IMG/VR virus record: IMGVR_UViG_3300046817_000760
Location: 1-56,899 of that record
Origin: a virus
Direction: 5' to 3' (one strand)
Length of the DNA stretch: 56,899 nucleotides
Below are positions 20,573-27,488 of this stretch, piece by piece (position 1 is the stretch's first letter; each line of letters starts with the position of its first letter). Position numbers and translations under genes: made by a program. Below the pieces are notes generated by a model. It was not told where the DNA came from and searched no databases. It saw nothing but the letters and a program-made list of their open reading frames with translations.

Positions 20573-21121
20573 ACCGACCCCGCAAAAACAAATGACCTTC
20601 GGTACTGCCTCTTGGACTTGGAGACCACCGGCCTGGACCCCTTCGAAGATTCCATCCTCGAAGTGGCCGCCATCGCGCTGACCCAGGACTTGGAAGAGAT
20701 CAGCCGGATTCACCATGTTGTGAAGAGAGGGAAACCCCGGGACATCTCTCCCAAGGTCCAGCGGATGCACGAGGACAATGGTTTGTGGAAGGAGTGCGAG
20801 GCTGCCCAGCTGTGCGAGCTCGAAGTAGACATAGAGCTGGCGTACTGGATGTCTACGTTCCAGGTGCCCCCAAAGAGCATCATAATAATGGGAAACTCAC
20901 CCCACTTCGACCATAAGTTCCTCCTGGCTCGCATGCCATTGACCGGGTCCTGGCTGCATTACCGACTCATGGATATTGGTGCACTCGGGAGATGGCTCGC
21001 GGACTTCGGCCTCCCCATCACGAAGCCCGACTTCATCGCTCATCGAGCCCTGCAGGACTGTGAGAGCGAACTGGCCCAGGCTCGGATGATGAGGGACCTG
21101 GTGAAGGGATTGCAGCCATGA
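20570..21121 (+). CDS. Oligoribonuclease-like 3'-5' exonuclease (DEDDh)
   Basis: 183 aa resembling Orn: LLDLETTGLDPFEDSILEVA (first D-x-E), GNSPHFDHKFLLARMP, HYRLMDIGALGRW and HRALQDCESELAQA (second H-x-x-x-x-D). Degrades short RNA or DNA oligonucleotides to mononucleotides, which could recycle nucleotides for replication. Several phages carry such genes beside their polymerase. The ATG at 20570 directly follows a GGTAC motif. Confidence 0.88.
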   Translation: MTDPAKTNDLRYCLLDLETTGLDPFEDSILEVAAIALTQDLEEISRIHHVVKRGKPRDISPKVQRMHEDNGLWKECEAAQLCELEVDIELAYWMSTFQVPPKSIIIMGNSPHFDHKFLLARMPLTGSWLHYRLMDIGALGRWLADFGLPITKPDFIAHRALQDCESELAQARMMRDLVKGLQP

Positions 21122-21321
21122 CCGAGGAAGAAGAAAAGGCGTGTGAGATTGTCGAACGTCTCTTGAGGGAGTCAGACACGAGCAGCGTGCATCTCTGGCG
21201 CAAGCCTTGGTTTCGTGCAGACGATGGAGCGGAAGTAGACACGTCCATCTACACGCGAGGAAGCCCCGCATTCGAGGTCACGGGCCTTGGCCTTGCAGAA
21301 GTCATCAGGAGAGCGAAATGA
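21118..21321 (+). CDS. Small acidic hypothetical protein (67 aa)
   Basis: Starts in an ATGA overlap. The N-terminus is a glutamate-rich helix (MTEEEEKACEIVERLL), then DTSSVHLWRKPWFRADDGAE. Unrecognised; ends overlapping the next start. Confidence 0.6.
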   Translation: MTEEEEKACEIVERLLRESDTSSVHLWRKPWFRADDGAEVDTSIYTRGSPAFEVTGLGLAEVIRRAK

Positions 21322-21518
21322 CGAAAGTACAGATCACGAAGCTCGCCTTGCTCCTTTCTGTCATGAGCTACGGCCACGGGTTCGCGGGAGCCTTCCTTGC
21401 CCGAATGGGAGAGGGACAGCTCGCGATCTGGGCCGAGGTTGTGGCTGTCGTGATGGGGTTGATCGGAGTCTGTTTGCTGATTCTAAAGAATAGAGCCAGT
21501 GATCCTCCTGTCCCTTGA
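21318..21518 (+). CDS. Small membrane protein (66 aa)
   Basis: ATG 21318 overlaps the preceding stop. Two transmembrane segments (KLALLLSVMSYGHGFAGAF and IWAEVVAVVMGLIGVCLLIL). Holin-like topology; the 3' end overlaps the resolvase start by 20 bases. Confidence 0.6.
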   Translation: MTKVQITKLALLLSVMSYGHGFAGAFLARMGEGQLAIWAEVVAVVMGLIGVCLLILKNRASDPPVP

Positions 21519-22020
21519 CCCAGGCAAGCACGTTTTGGGCTGGTGTGCCTGGAAGGACACCGTCCTTACGCATGCTGGGTTGAGTACGATAGTCCCGACC
21601 CCCAGGACCCGCGTGAACGTGCTGGCAGCCATTCACGAGCACAACATCAGACAGTGTTTTTCTGGTCACCCTGACCAGGTCTACGTCGAGCAAATGAGCT
21701 TGAACACCGGACGAGACTACTCCCGCGGGAAAGCCATTAGGACCGCGAACGATCTCCTTGTCATCACGAACATCGCGGCCTCGGTTGTGTCCCTATTGGG
21801 GGGTGAACTTGTGCATGTCCCGGTCGGGACGTGGAAGGGCAGCTGCCCCAAAACAGTAACAAAGAACCGAGTCTTGGCCACGCTTGACAAAACAGAGCGA
21901 CAAGTCCTCGAAGCCTCGTTCAGAGGCGTGCGCTCTAGCCTGCACAACAACCTCTACGATGCGGCGGGGATAGGTCTCTACGCCGCGCGGCGGTACTTCC
22001 TGCGAGGGAACCATGGCTAA
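21499..22020 (+). CDS. RuvC-like Holliday-junction resolvase
   Basis: RNase H-fold nuclease, 173 aa. ILLSLDPGKHVLGWCAW (first Asp), VYVEQM (catalytic Glu) and LYDAAGIGLYAAR (C-terminal Asp) match the RuvC active-site layout. The GTG start lies inside the membrane-protein gene. Expected to resolve recombination intermediates before packaging. Followed directly by an HNH gene. Confidence 0.82.
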   Translation: MILLSLDPGKHVLGWCAWKDTVLTHAGLSTIVPTPRTRVNVLAAIHEHNIRQCFSGHPDQVYVEQMSLNTGRDYSRGKAIRTANDLLVITNIAASVVSLLGGELVHVPVGTWKGSCPKTVTKNRVLATLDKTERQVLEASFRGVRSSLHNNLYDAAGIGLYAARRYFLRGNHG

Positions 22021-22465
22021 GTCTTTAGCAGAGCGTATTGCAGCGCGTGCCGTGCGCGTCGGCTCCTGTCTCATTTGGCTAGGACAGGCACGTAGGTACG
22101 TGCGGACGTCTATCGCGGGTAGGCACAGCTATGTGCATCGTTTTGTCTTGGAAGGAAAGCTAGGTCGGGCTTTACAGCCAGGCGAAGTCGCGTGCCATAC
22201 CTGCGATAATCATAAGTGTGTGAATGCCGAGCATCTCTGGGTAGGCACCATGAAAGACAACCAAGGAGACATGGCCAGGAAAGGAAGGTCAGCACACGGC
22301 ATGCGTCAGCACCAGGCCAAGTTGACCGATCAGCAGGTACGACAGATCCGCATTGAGTACGCAGAAGGCGGAACGTCCTGCAAGAAGCTGGGGCGCAAGT
22401 ACGGAGTAAACCATAACTCGATATGGGTGATGCTGAAGGGCAGGACCTGGCGACACGTCGCTTAG
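22013..22465 (+). CDS. HNH endonuclease with C-terminal HTH
   Basis: HRFVLEGKLGRAL...ACHTCDNHKCVNAEHLWVGT is the beta-beta-alpha-metal HNH_3 core; the C-terminus (LTDQQVRQIRIEYAEGG, YGVNHNSIWVMLKG) is a small helix-turn-helix typical of homing-type endonucleases. 150 aa, overlapping the resolvase end by 8 bases. Probably a free-standing homing endonuclease. Confidence 0.88.
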   Translation: MAKSLAERIAARAVRVGSCLIWLGQARRYVRTSIAGRHSYVHRFVLEGKLGRALQPGEVACHTCDNHKCVNAEHLWVGTMKDNQGDMARKGRSAHGMRQHQAKLTDQQVRQIRIEYAEGGTSCKKLGRKYGVNHNSIWVMLKGRTWRHVA

Positions 22466-22500
22466 GGCAATCAATCCCGTGACCAAGGCACAGCCTGTGG

Positions 22501-23769
22501 ATGAGAGCTGCATTTCTCCTCCTCCTGGTCCCATCCCTCGCCTTCGCCCAATCGGCCACGGTGACTCTGACCTGTCCCGAAGGCCCGCCCATCGTGGTGG
22601 TGGATGGCGGGGTCCCTCCCGGCGAGGATGCAGGACCTCCTCCTGAGATTGATGCAGGTCCCCCTCCCGTAGTGGACGCTGGGCCGCCCCCATCCAATCA
22701 TCGTCCCTCGGCATCCAAGGGCACGGGCTTTTATGTGGTCGGCCGCGAGCTGTACGATGGCAACGGGGCGCAGTTCACGATGAGGGGAACCAACAAAACC
22801 CATCAGGATAACTGGGGCCCTGGTTTGGGCCATACCGCGTCCAATACGACTAGATGGCTTGTCTATTTCTCCGATGATCCAACCCGTACCATCGAGGACA
22901 TGCAGAGTCCCAGTATCGGAGGCAGCACGACCTTTGGCAAGGCAGTGCAAGTACCCGGCTATTGGGATGGCACCTGCAAGTCAGACACGGGCACGTTCAA
23001 CACGATGGTCAACAGGTGGGTACGTGATGCTTCCAAATACCAGAGCATCGAACGCTACATGGTCCTGAACATCGCCAACGAATGGGGCTCTGACCATCGA
23101 GCGTGGCGAGACGCATACGTGGGAGCGATCCCCAAGATCCGCAACGCAGGCTGGCACGGGGCCATCATGGTCGACGCCCCTGGTTGTGGGCAGGATGCCC
23201 TGGCGATCGTGGAGTACGGGCAGGCCGTGTTCGACTCGGACCCCGAGAAAAACACACTCTTCGACTTCCACATCTACGGCAACTGGTCAGACAGTGGAGG
23301 GGGCGTGCCCCCGCAGTGGAATGGTCAACATGACCTCGGCCCCACGTTCGCCAAGCTCTACAACACGGGCCTGACCATCGTGGTGGGCGAGTTCGGACCC
23401 GGCCGCAACGTTGGCCCTTCCCCGACCATGATCACTCCCCAACGGGTGATAGAGGTTTCGGAACAATACGGGTTCGGGTGGCTCAGTTGGAGCTGGGAGG
23501 ACAACGACCAAGCCAATGCCAAGTGCTCGAACAACAGCTTCTGCCACACCTATGACACTTCGGACCCCAGTATCGAGCGGGCCAATCTCACCGACTTTGG
23601 CAACGTGATGGTTCCCCAGTGGGCGGCCTTGGCGCGAAAGGCTTCCGTGCTTGTGGAGTCGGGTACGCAGAGCTGGCCGTACTACCTGCTCCTCATCCCT
23701 CTCCTGGTCATCATTCTCGTGGTCGTGTTCTTGGTTAGGCGGAAGCGTCACCCGGGGTCGCGGCTTTGA
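22501..23769 (+). CDS. Secreted, membrane-anchored GH5-family glycoside hydrolase
   Basis: 422 aa. Residues 1-16 (RAAFLLLLVPSLAFAQ) are a signal peptide; 33-66 is a D-A-G-P-P-rich linker of a style typical of myxobacterial secreted proteins. The GH5-like barrel follows (GTGFYVVGRELYDGNG, 74-89), with acid/base Glu194 in NIANEWG and nucleophile Glu297 in VVGEFGP, HIYG (257-260) and a WLSWSWED end, resembling GH5_8 mannanases. Residues 394-412 form a membrane helix followed by RRKRH. The phage-encoded enzyme is thus probably exported and anchored, cutting a beta-mannan or related glycan at the host surface. Confidence 0.8.
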   Translation: MRAAFLLLLVPSLAFAQSATVTLTCPEGPPIVVVDGGVPPGEDAGPPPEIDAGPPPVVDAGPPPSNHRPSASKGTGFYVVGRELYDGNGAQFTMRGTNKTHQDNWGPGLGHTASNTTRWLVYFSDDPTRTIEDMQSPSIGGSTTFGKAVQVPGYWDGTCKSDTGTFNTMVNRWVRDASKYQSIERYMVLNIANEWGSDHRAWRDAYVGAIPKIRNAGWHGAIMVDAPGCGQDALAIVEYGQAVFDSDPEKNTLFDFHIYGNWSDSGGGVPPQWNGQHDLGPTFAKLYNTGLTIVVGEFGPGRNVGPSPTMITPQRVIEVSEQYGFGWLSWSWEDNDQANAKCSNNSFCHTYDTSDPSIERANLTDFGNVMVPQWAALARKASVLVESGTQSWPYYLLLIPLLVIILVVVFLVRRKRHPGSRL

Positions 23770-24400
23770 CCGGGTCATAGCCTGGGTGCATGGTCCCGAA
23801 GAAGCGGCCTGAAGGGTTCATGTCGGTTGGCCATTTCTCGAACGGAGCGACCACGAAGCCGCGCTTGCTGTAGCGCGTGATCACTCCGTGCCAGATACGA
23901 ACCGTGGACGCGGTCTCAAGGATCACGTTCACGACTTCCTCACGCCCTGGCACGAACTCTAGGGAGCCTTCGGGCCGGGGTTGTCCGCTTGGGTTCAGCA
24001 CTCGCCACGCCTCCATCACGAAGGCAACAGCGCGTGCTTCTCCAAACATGGCCATGGCGTGCGTGAGTAGGCACAAGGCGTTCTTCACTGCACCACTCCC
24101 GTGTGCTTCGGGCATCGTGATGGAGGTGCTGTACAAGGGGTCCTGCTCTTCACCCCCCATCACGTCCTGCCTGCAGAACACGTACGCGGTTGTGGAGCAG
24201 CCCCCGCCCCCGCGGCGCATGAGCTCGACTGCCCCCTTGTGCAGGAACTCCCCCATCTCGTCGAATGCTGCTTCCTCTCCCTGGAGGGCTCGTTCCAAGA
24301 GAGGGACAGGGTAGCCCCCGGGGACAAGTTTGGGGGCACTGATGGGCGCCCCCGCATACATAGCTTCGATGCGTTTTCGTCTTTGGTCTGCGTCGGTCAT
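23735..24400 (-). CDS. Hypothetical protein (221 aa)
   Basis: ATG 24400 is preferred over upstream in-frame starts, which have unlikely composition. Contains GAPISAPKLVPGGYPVPLLE, an AVELMRRGGGGCS segment and a C-terminal FGTMHPGYDP. Convergent with the GH5 gene (35-base overlap) and divergent from 24495. No family recognised. Confidence 0.6.
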   Translation of the reverse strand: MTDADQRRKRIEAMYAGAPISAPKLVPGGYPVPLLERALQGEEAAFDEMGEFLHKGAVELMRRGGGGCSTTAYVFCRQDVMGGEEQDPLYSTSITMPEAHGSGAVKNALCLLTHAMAMFGEARAVAFVMEAWRVLNPSGQPRPEGSLEFVPGREEVVNVILETASTVRIWHGVITRYSKRGFVVAPFEKWPTDMNPSGRFFGTMHPGYDPVKAATPGDASA

Positions 24401-24494
24401 GGCCGCTTTTTGCCATGCCCGCACGAGCAGCACAAAGGGGCGTTCAGAACGTATTTTCCTTGACCAAAGTCCCCGGCTTTGAGATATGCTTGGG
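24401..24494 (+). promoter_or_regulatory. Divergent intergenic region with a TTGACC promoter
   Basis: TTGACC (24460-24465), 17-base spacer, GATATG (24483-24488), ATG 24495 only six bases on and no Shine-Dalgarno: a likely leaderless promoter for the recombination-integration operon. No matching box is clear for the leftward gene. Confidence 0.5.
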
Positions 24495-25103
24495 ATGGGG
24501 ACACAACTACAGCTGATTGACGACTCGGTCCTGGCCGTAGACCAGACCAAACTGCAACAGAGTGAGAAAGCGGGAAAGACGGCTCTCGAGGCTATCCGGG
24601 TTGCTACCTGCGACGAAACCACGTTCGCCGACTTTATGAAGCGCGCGCACTTGATCGTTCAAGAGTTGGAACAGGAACGTGAGTTCATGGTCCGGCCCCT
24701 CTTGGACGGGAAAGCGGAGATAGACAAGCTGTACAAGGCCGCGCGCACGCCCTGGGAGCAGGTCAAGTCCACCTGCAAGAGTAAGATTGCAGAGAGTCAA
24801 CAGGCTCGTCGGCAGCACGAGGAGGAGGCCCGGAAGCAAGCCTTAGAAGCAGCCCTTCAGGAAGACATGGAAGGGTGCTCGGAAGCTCTCTCCACCATCA
24901 CGCCAGCTACACCTTCAGTGGGGGCATCTGTTTCGTGGGAGTGGGTGGTGAAGGAGACAAGGAAGCAGGCCATGCCCATCGCATTTCTTACTCCTGACTT
25001 GGTAGCGCTTGGTCACGTCTGCAAGCTGGCTCGGAACTCGGAACACTCGCCCACGGTTGCGGGTGTGACCTTTGAACGTGTCGCTCGCGTAGGAGTTCGG
25101 TGA
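24495..25103 (+). CDS. Coiled-coil hypothetical protein (202 aa)
   Basis: ATG 24495 follows the promoter closely. Long helices rich in E, K and Q (VQELEQEREFMVRPLL, KIAESQQARRQHEEEARKQA) and a C-terminal VTFERVARVGVR end. The layout resembles phage proteins found next to recombination or single-strand annealing genes, but I cannot name a family. Overlaps the next ATG. Confidence 0.6.
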   Translation: MGTQLQLIDDSVLAVDQTKLQQSEKAGKTALEAIRVATCDETTFADFMKRAHLIVQELEQEREFMVRPLLDGKAEIDKLYKAARTPWEQVKSTCKSKIAESQQARRQHEEEARKQALEAALQEDMEGCSEALSTITPATPSVGASVSWEWVVKETRKQAMPIAFLTPDLVALGHVCKLARNSEHSPTVAGVTFERVARVGVR

Positions 25104-25456
25104 TGAATATCAACTACAGAAAGTGCGGGTGTGGCGTGATGCTCCGACCGTTGGAGCAGTGCTCTGCATGCCTCTCGTTACGGAGAGCCGAGGCCATGGC
25201 CAAAGCAGGGCCACGGGCTGAAGCTCCACCCCTTGTCATTCGAGGATGGGCGCCTCCCGGATGGGCACAAATGGAACTGCTACCGCTATGGATGCCTCCA
25301 GTCCCACACGGAATGCCGAGACTAACCCCGGAGCAAACGGCCTCGGCCTCGGTCGCGGACGTGAAGCGTTTGCTCAAGGAGTCAGAGTCCTCGTGCTTGA
25401 AGGCGATCTATCCCGATGCCATGTCCGAGTGCTTGAAGATTATCTACCGTGGCTGA
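25103..25456 (+). CDS. Cys-containing hypothetical protein (117 aa)
   Basis: ATG 25103 overlaps the upstream TGA. KCGCGVM...CSACLSLRR is a likely zinc ribbon; a proline-rich segment and a C-terminal helix (ASVADVKRLLKESESSC) follow. Function unknown. Confidence 0.55.
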   Translation: MNINYRKCGCGVMLRPLEQCSACLSLRRAEAMAKAGPRAEAPPLVIRGWAPPGWAQMELLPLWMPPVPHGMPRLTPEQTASASVADVKRLLKESESSCLKAIYPDAMSECLKIIYRG

Positions 25457-25469
25457 GAGCGAGGGCAAA

Positions 25470-25733
25470 ATGAGCAATAAAGAAATACTGAACAGTCTCA
25501 TTGCGCAAGGCATCGACCGCGACGCACAGTTGGGTGACCTTCGGGCACGAATAGAGGACCTTCTCGAGAAGGTAAGCAAGTTAGAGGCACTCCAGAACGA
25601 AGTGTTCATGCTGCGCATGACTGTGCAAATGCTGCGTGACGAGCTGGAGGATAGCGACGGGCAGACAGCCGAGGTGCTAGAACTGCTCAAAGCGCGGCAC
25701 GAGAGTCCTGCTGGTTGGAGTGCTCCCTCGTGA
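25470..25733 (+). CDS. Coiled-coil protein (87 aa)
   Basis: ATG 25470 (or GTG 25449) with GAGGGC upstream. Leucine-rich heptads (LGDLRARIEDLLEKVSKL and MLRMTVQMLRDELEDS) predict a coiled coil. Ends overlapping the excisionase-like gene. Confidence 0.6.
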   Translation: MSNKEILNSLIAQGIDRDAQLGDLRARIEDLLEKVSKLEALQNEVFMLRMTVQMLRDELEDSDGQTAEVLELLKARHESPAGWSAPS

Positions 25734-25999
25734 CCGAGTCCCCCTGGCTCACCACTCGAGAAGCCGCGGTCTACCTCAAGACCACGCCGGGGGCATTGCT
25801 CCAACACGTCAACCGTGGACATCTCGTGCCGGACAGCTTGGCACAGAGAAATCGTTTCCGAGGTCACCGTTTCTCGCTGAATACCCTAGACAGGTTCCTT
25901 TGCGGTCATCTATCATCCTCGGATGACAAAGACAGCGTGGACAGACGGCGTAAAGAAACTGGCACCCGGCAAGTACCTCGTACGCGTTACCTGGACTGA
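25730..25999 (+). CDS. Excisionase-like HTH protein (89 aa)
   Basis: GTG 25730 overlaps the previous stop. SPWLTTREAAVYLKTTPGAL...NRGHLVP...RNRFRGHRFSLNTLDRFL is a MerR/AlpA-type winged helix common to excisionases (Xis) and helix-turn-helix domain 17 proteins. Its 3' end overlaps the integrase by 77 bases, a frequent xis-int arrangement. Likely controls directionality of recombination. Confidence 0.75.
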   Translation: MTESPWLTTREAAVYLKTTPGALLQHVNRGHLVPDSLAQRNRFRGHRFSLNTLDRFLCGHLSSSDDKDSVDRRRKETGTRQVPRTRYLD

Positions 26000-27086
26000 C
26001 AAAATAGGCAAACGCCACGACACAGAACGCAAAGTGCTGGCCGACACGAAGGCCAAGGCCCAGCAGGCTCGCGCAGAGTTGCAACGCGAGCTAGCGGGTC
26101 CACGTGACCGAGGATGGCTACTCTCCCATGCCTTGGACCAGTACATCGCGACCACTCGTGATGGTACCAAGCACTGTTGGGACAGCTACGCCCGTCGTAT
26201 CAATAGGGCATTCGGGGGGCGCCGCCTCGGGGACATCACGACTGCCGAGATCCAGCGTTTCTTGTACAACCTGCCTCTTGCGGACAACACGGCGAACGGG
26301 TACCGCACGCTCTTTATCGGCACGTATAAGCACGCGCGGATCTGTGGAGAGTACGCAGGCGTGAACGTTGCCAAGGAGACTGAGGCGCGACGCCCAAAGA
26401 AGACCGAGGCAGAGCGACTAGCCGCCCTGGAAAACCCGGTCAAGCGTGCCTACCTGGGGGACGAGACGCAGCGCTTCCTAGCGGCCTTGGACCCGAACCT
26501 TCGCGCCCTGCAAATCATCCAGATATTTCTCGGTTGCCGATTTGGGGAGGCGAGCGCCCTCGAGTGGCGTGATGTGGACCTCGAGACGGGGGACGTCAAC
26601 ATTCGCCGCAAGCAGTACGTCAACGCTGTGAGCGTGCCCAAGAACGGCAAGGAACGGCCCACGGCTCTTGGGGCACAGGGCATCATGGTGCTCAAGGCGC
26701 ACAAGGCCCGGATGGAAGAGCTCAAGTGGCCTGGCTGGGATCGCCTGGTCTTCCCGCGCCCGGTCTCCTACCACGCCAGAGCCTCAGATATGTGGTCGAG
26801 CCGCACCGCGATCCTCAAGGTGACCCAAGCCCAAAAGGCTGCGGGCATCACGGTGAAGTCCAAGACCCACGCAGCCCGGCACACCCACATCACGCTGGCC
26901 GAGGTGGATCGGGTGCTCCACGTAGAAGCTTCCGTGGACCTTGGTGTCATCCACAGGCAGATGGTTGGCCACGCGAGCGAAGCGCAGAGTCGAGCTTACG
27001 TGGACAAAAGCGCTCTTCCCCGGCGCCGTCTCGCTGCTTCGATAGAAAAAGCAATAGTGGGAGAAATCCTGGGAACTGAGCCGTAA
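25923..27086 (+). CDS. int: Tyrosine integrase
   Basis: Site-specific recombinase of 387 aa. Catalytic pattern: R206 (GCRFGEA), K240/K243 region, H316-x-x-R319 (HAARH), H350 (VGHAS) and Tyr359 (SRAYVDK). The N-terminal part is an arm-binding and SAM-like core-binding domain. ATG 25923 overlaps the excisionase-like gene. A perfect inverted repeat (27107-27131) lies 20 bases downstream and is the likely attP core. Confidence 0.93.
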   Translation: MTKTAWTDGVKKLAPGKYLVRVTWTDKIGKRHDTERKVLADTKAKAQQARAELQRELAGPRDRGWLLSHALDQYIATTRDGTKHCWDSYARRINRAFGGRRLGDITTAEIQRFLYNLPLADNTANGYRTLFIGTYKHARICGEYAGVNVAKETEARRPKKTEAERLAALENPVKRAYLGDETQRFLAALDPNLRALQIIQIFLGCRFGEASALEWRDVDLETGDVNIRRKQYVNAVSVPKNGKERPTALGAQGIMVLKAHKARMEELKWPGWDRLVFPRPVSYHARASDMWSSRTAILKVTQAQKAAGITVKSKTHAARHTHITLAEVDRVLHVEASVDLGVIHRQMVGHASEAQSRAYVDKSALPRRRLAASIEKAIVGEILGTEP

Positions 27087-27106
27087 GTCGTTGAAACCAC
27101 GGGCTG

Positions 27107-27131
27107 TGCATTCACGGGAATGGTGAATGCA
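27107..27131. other. Candidate attP core site
   Basis: TGCATTCAC and GTGAATGCA form a perfect nine-base inverted repeat with a 7-base spacer (GGGAATG), immediately downstream of the integrase gene. Arms of 9-13 bp flanking a 6-8 bp crossover region are the standard tyrosine-recombinase core layout. No tRNA fragment is visible here. Confidence 0.6.
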
Positions 27132-27195
27132 ATAGCCTGACCCGACTAGACACGGTCTCACACGCCATAACACGGCCCGCGAAGTGACAAGGAAA

Positions 27196-27232
27196 AGAGG
27201 GCCTCTTCTAGCCTACGCTAGACAGGCCCTCT
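27196..27232. terminator. Bidirectional terminator between int and the late region
   Basis: AGAGGGCCT (27196-27204) pairs with AGGCCCTCT (27224-27232), and inside it TCTAGC pairs with GCTAGA around CTAC. A-rich sequence on the left and TTGGCTTT on the right would allow termination in both directions, separating the rightward integration operon from the leftward late genes. Confidence 0.75.
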
Positions 27233-27275
27233 CTTGGCTTTACAGGGCAGTGTGGGAGAGAAAGTGGGGGTGGCC

Positions 27276-27446
27276 CTAGAGCCGAAGCACATCGTACTGC
27301 CGCAGAAACCCGAGCAGGACGATGAGCGCCACGATCAGGAACACGATGACCTGGGCCGGCTGGGGCAGGGGCAGCAGCGTCAGCACGTACCAGATCAGGG
27401 CCAGGATCAGCAGGGCCAGGAGGACGAAGACCAGTAGGGAGATCAT
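27276..27446 (-). CDS. Holin-like membrane protein (56 aa)
   Basis: Two strong transmembrane segments (LLVFVLLALLILALIWYVL and AQVIVFLIVALIVLLGFL) joined by a short Pro/Gln loop, ending in a charged tail. It is the last gene of the late operon, downstream of the tailspike, where holins are often found. A GGGGCAACG element lies upstream. No endolysin is adjacent. Confidence 0.6.
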   Translation of the reverse strand: MISLLVFVLLALLILALIWYVLTLLPLPQPAQVIVFLIVALIVLLGFLRQYDVLRL

Positions 27447-27488
27447 GCCCCAGGGGTACCGTGATGGGGGGCGGCGTTGCCCCCGGCC

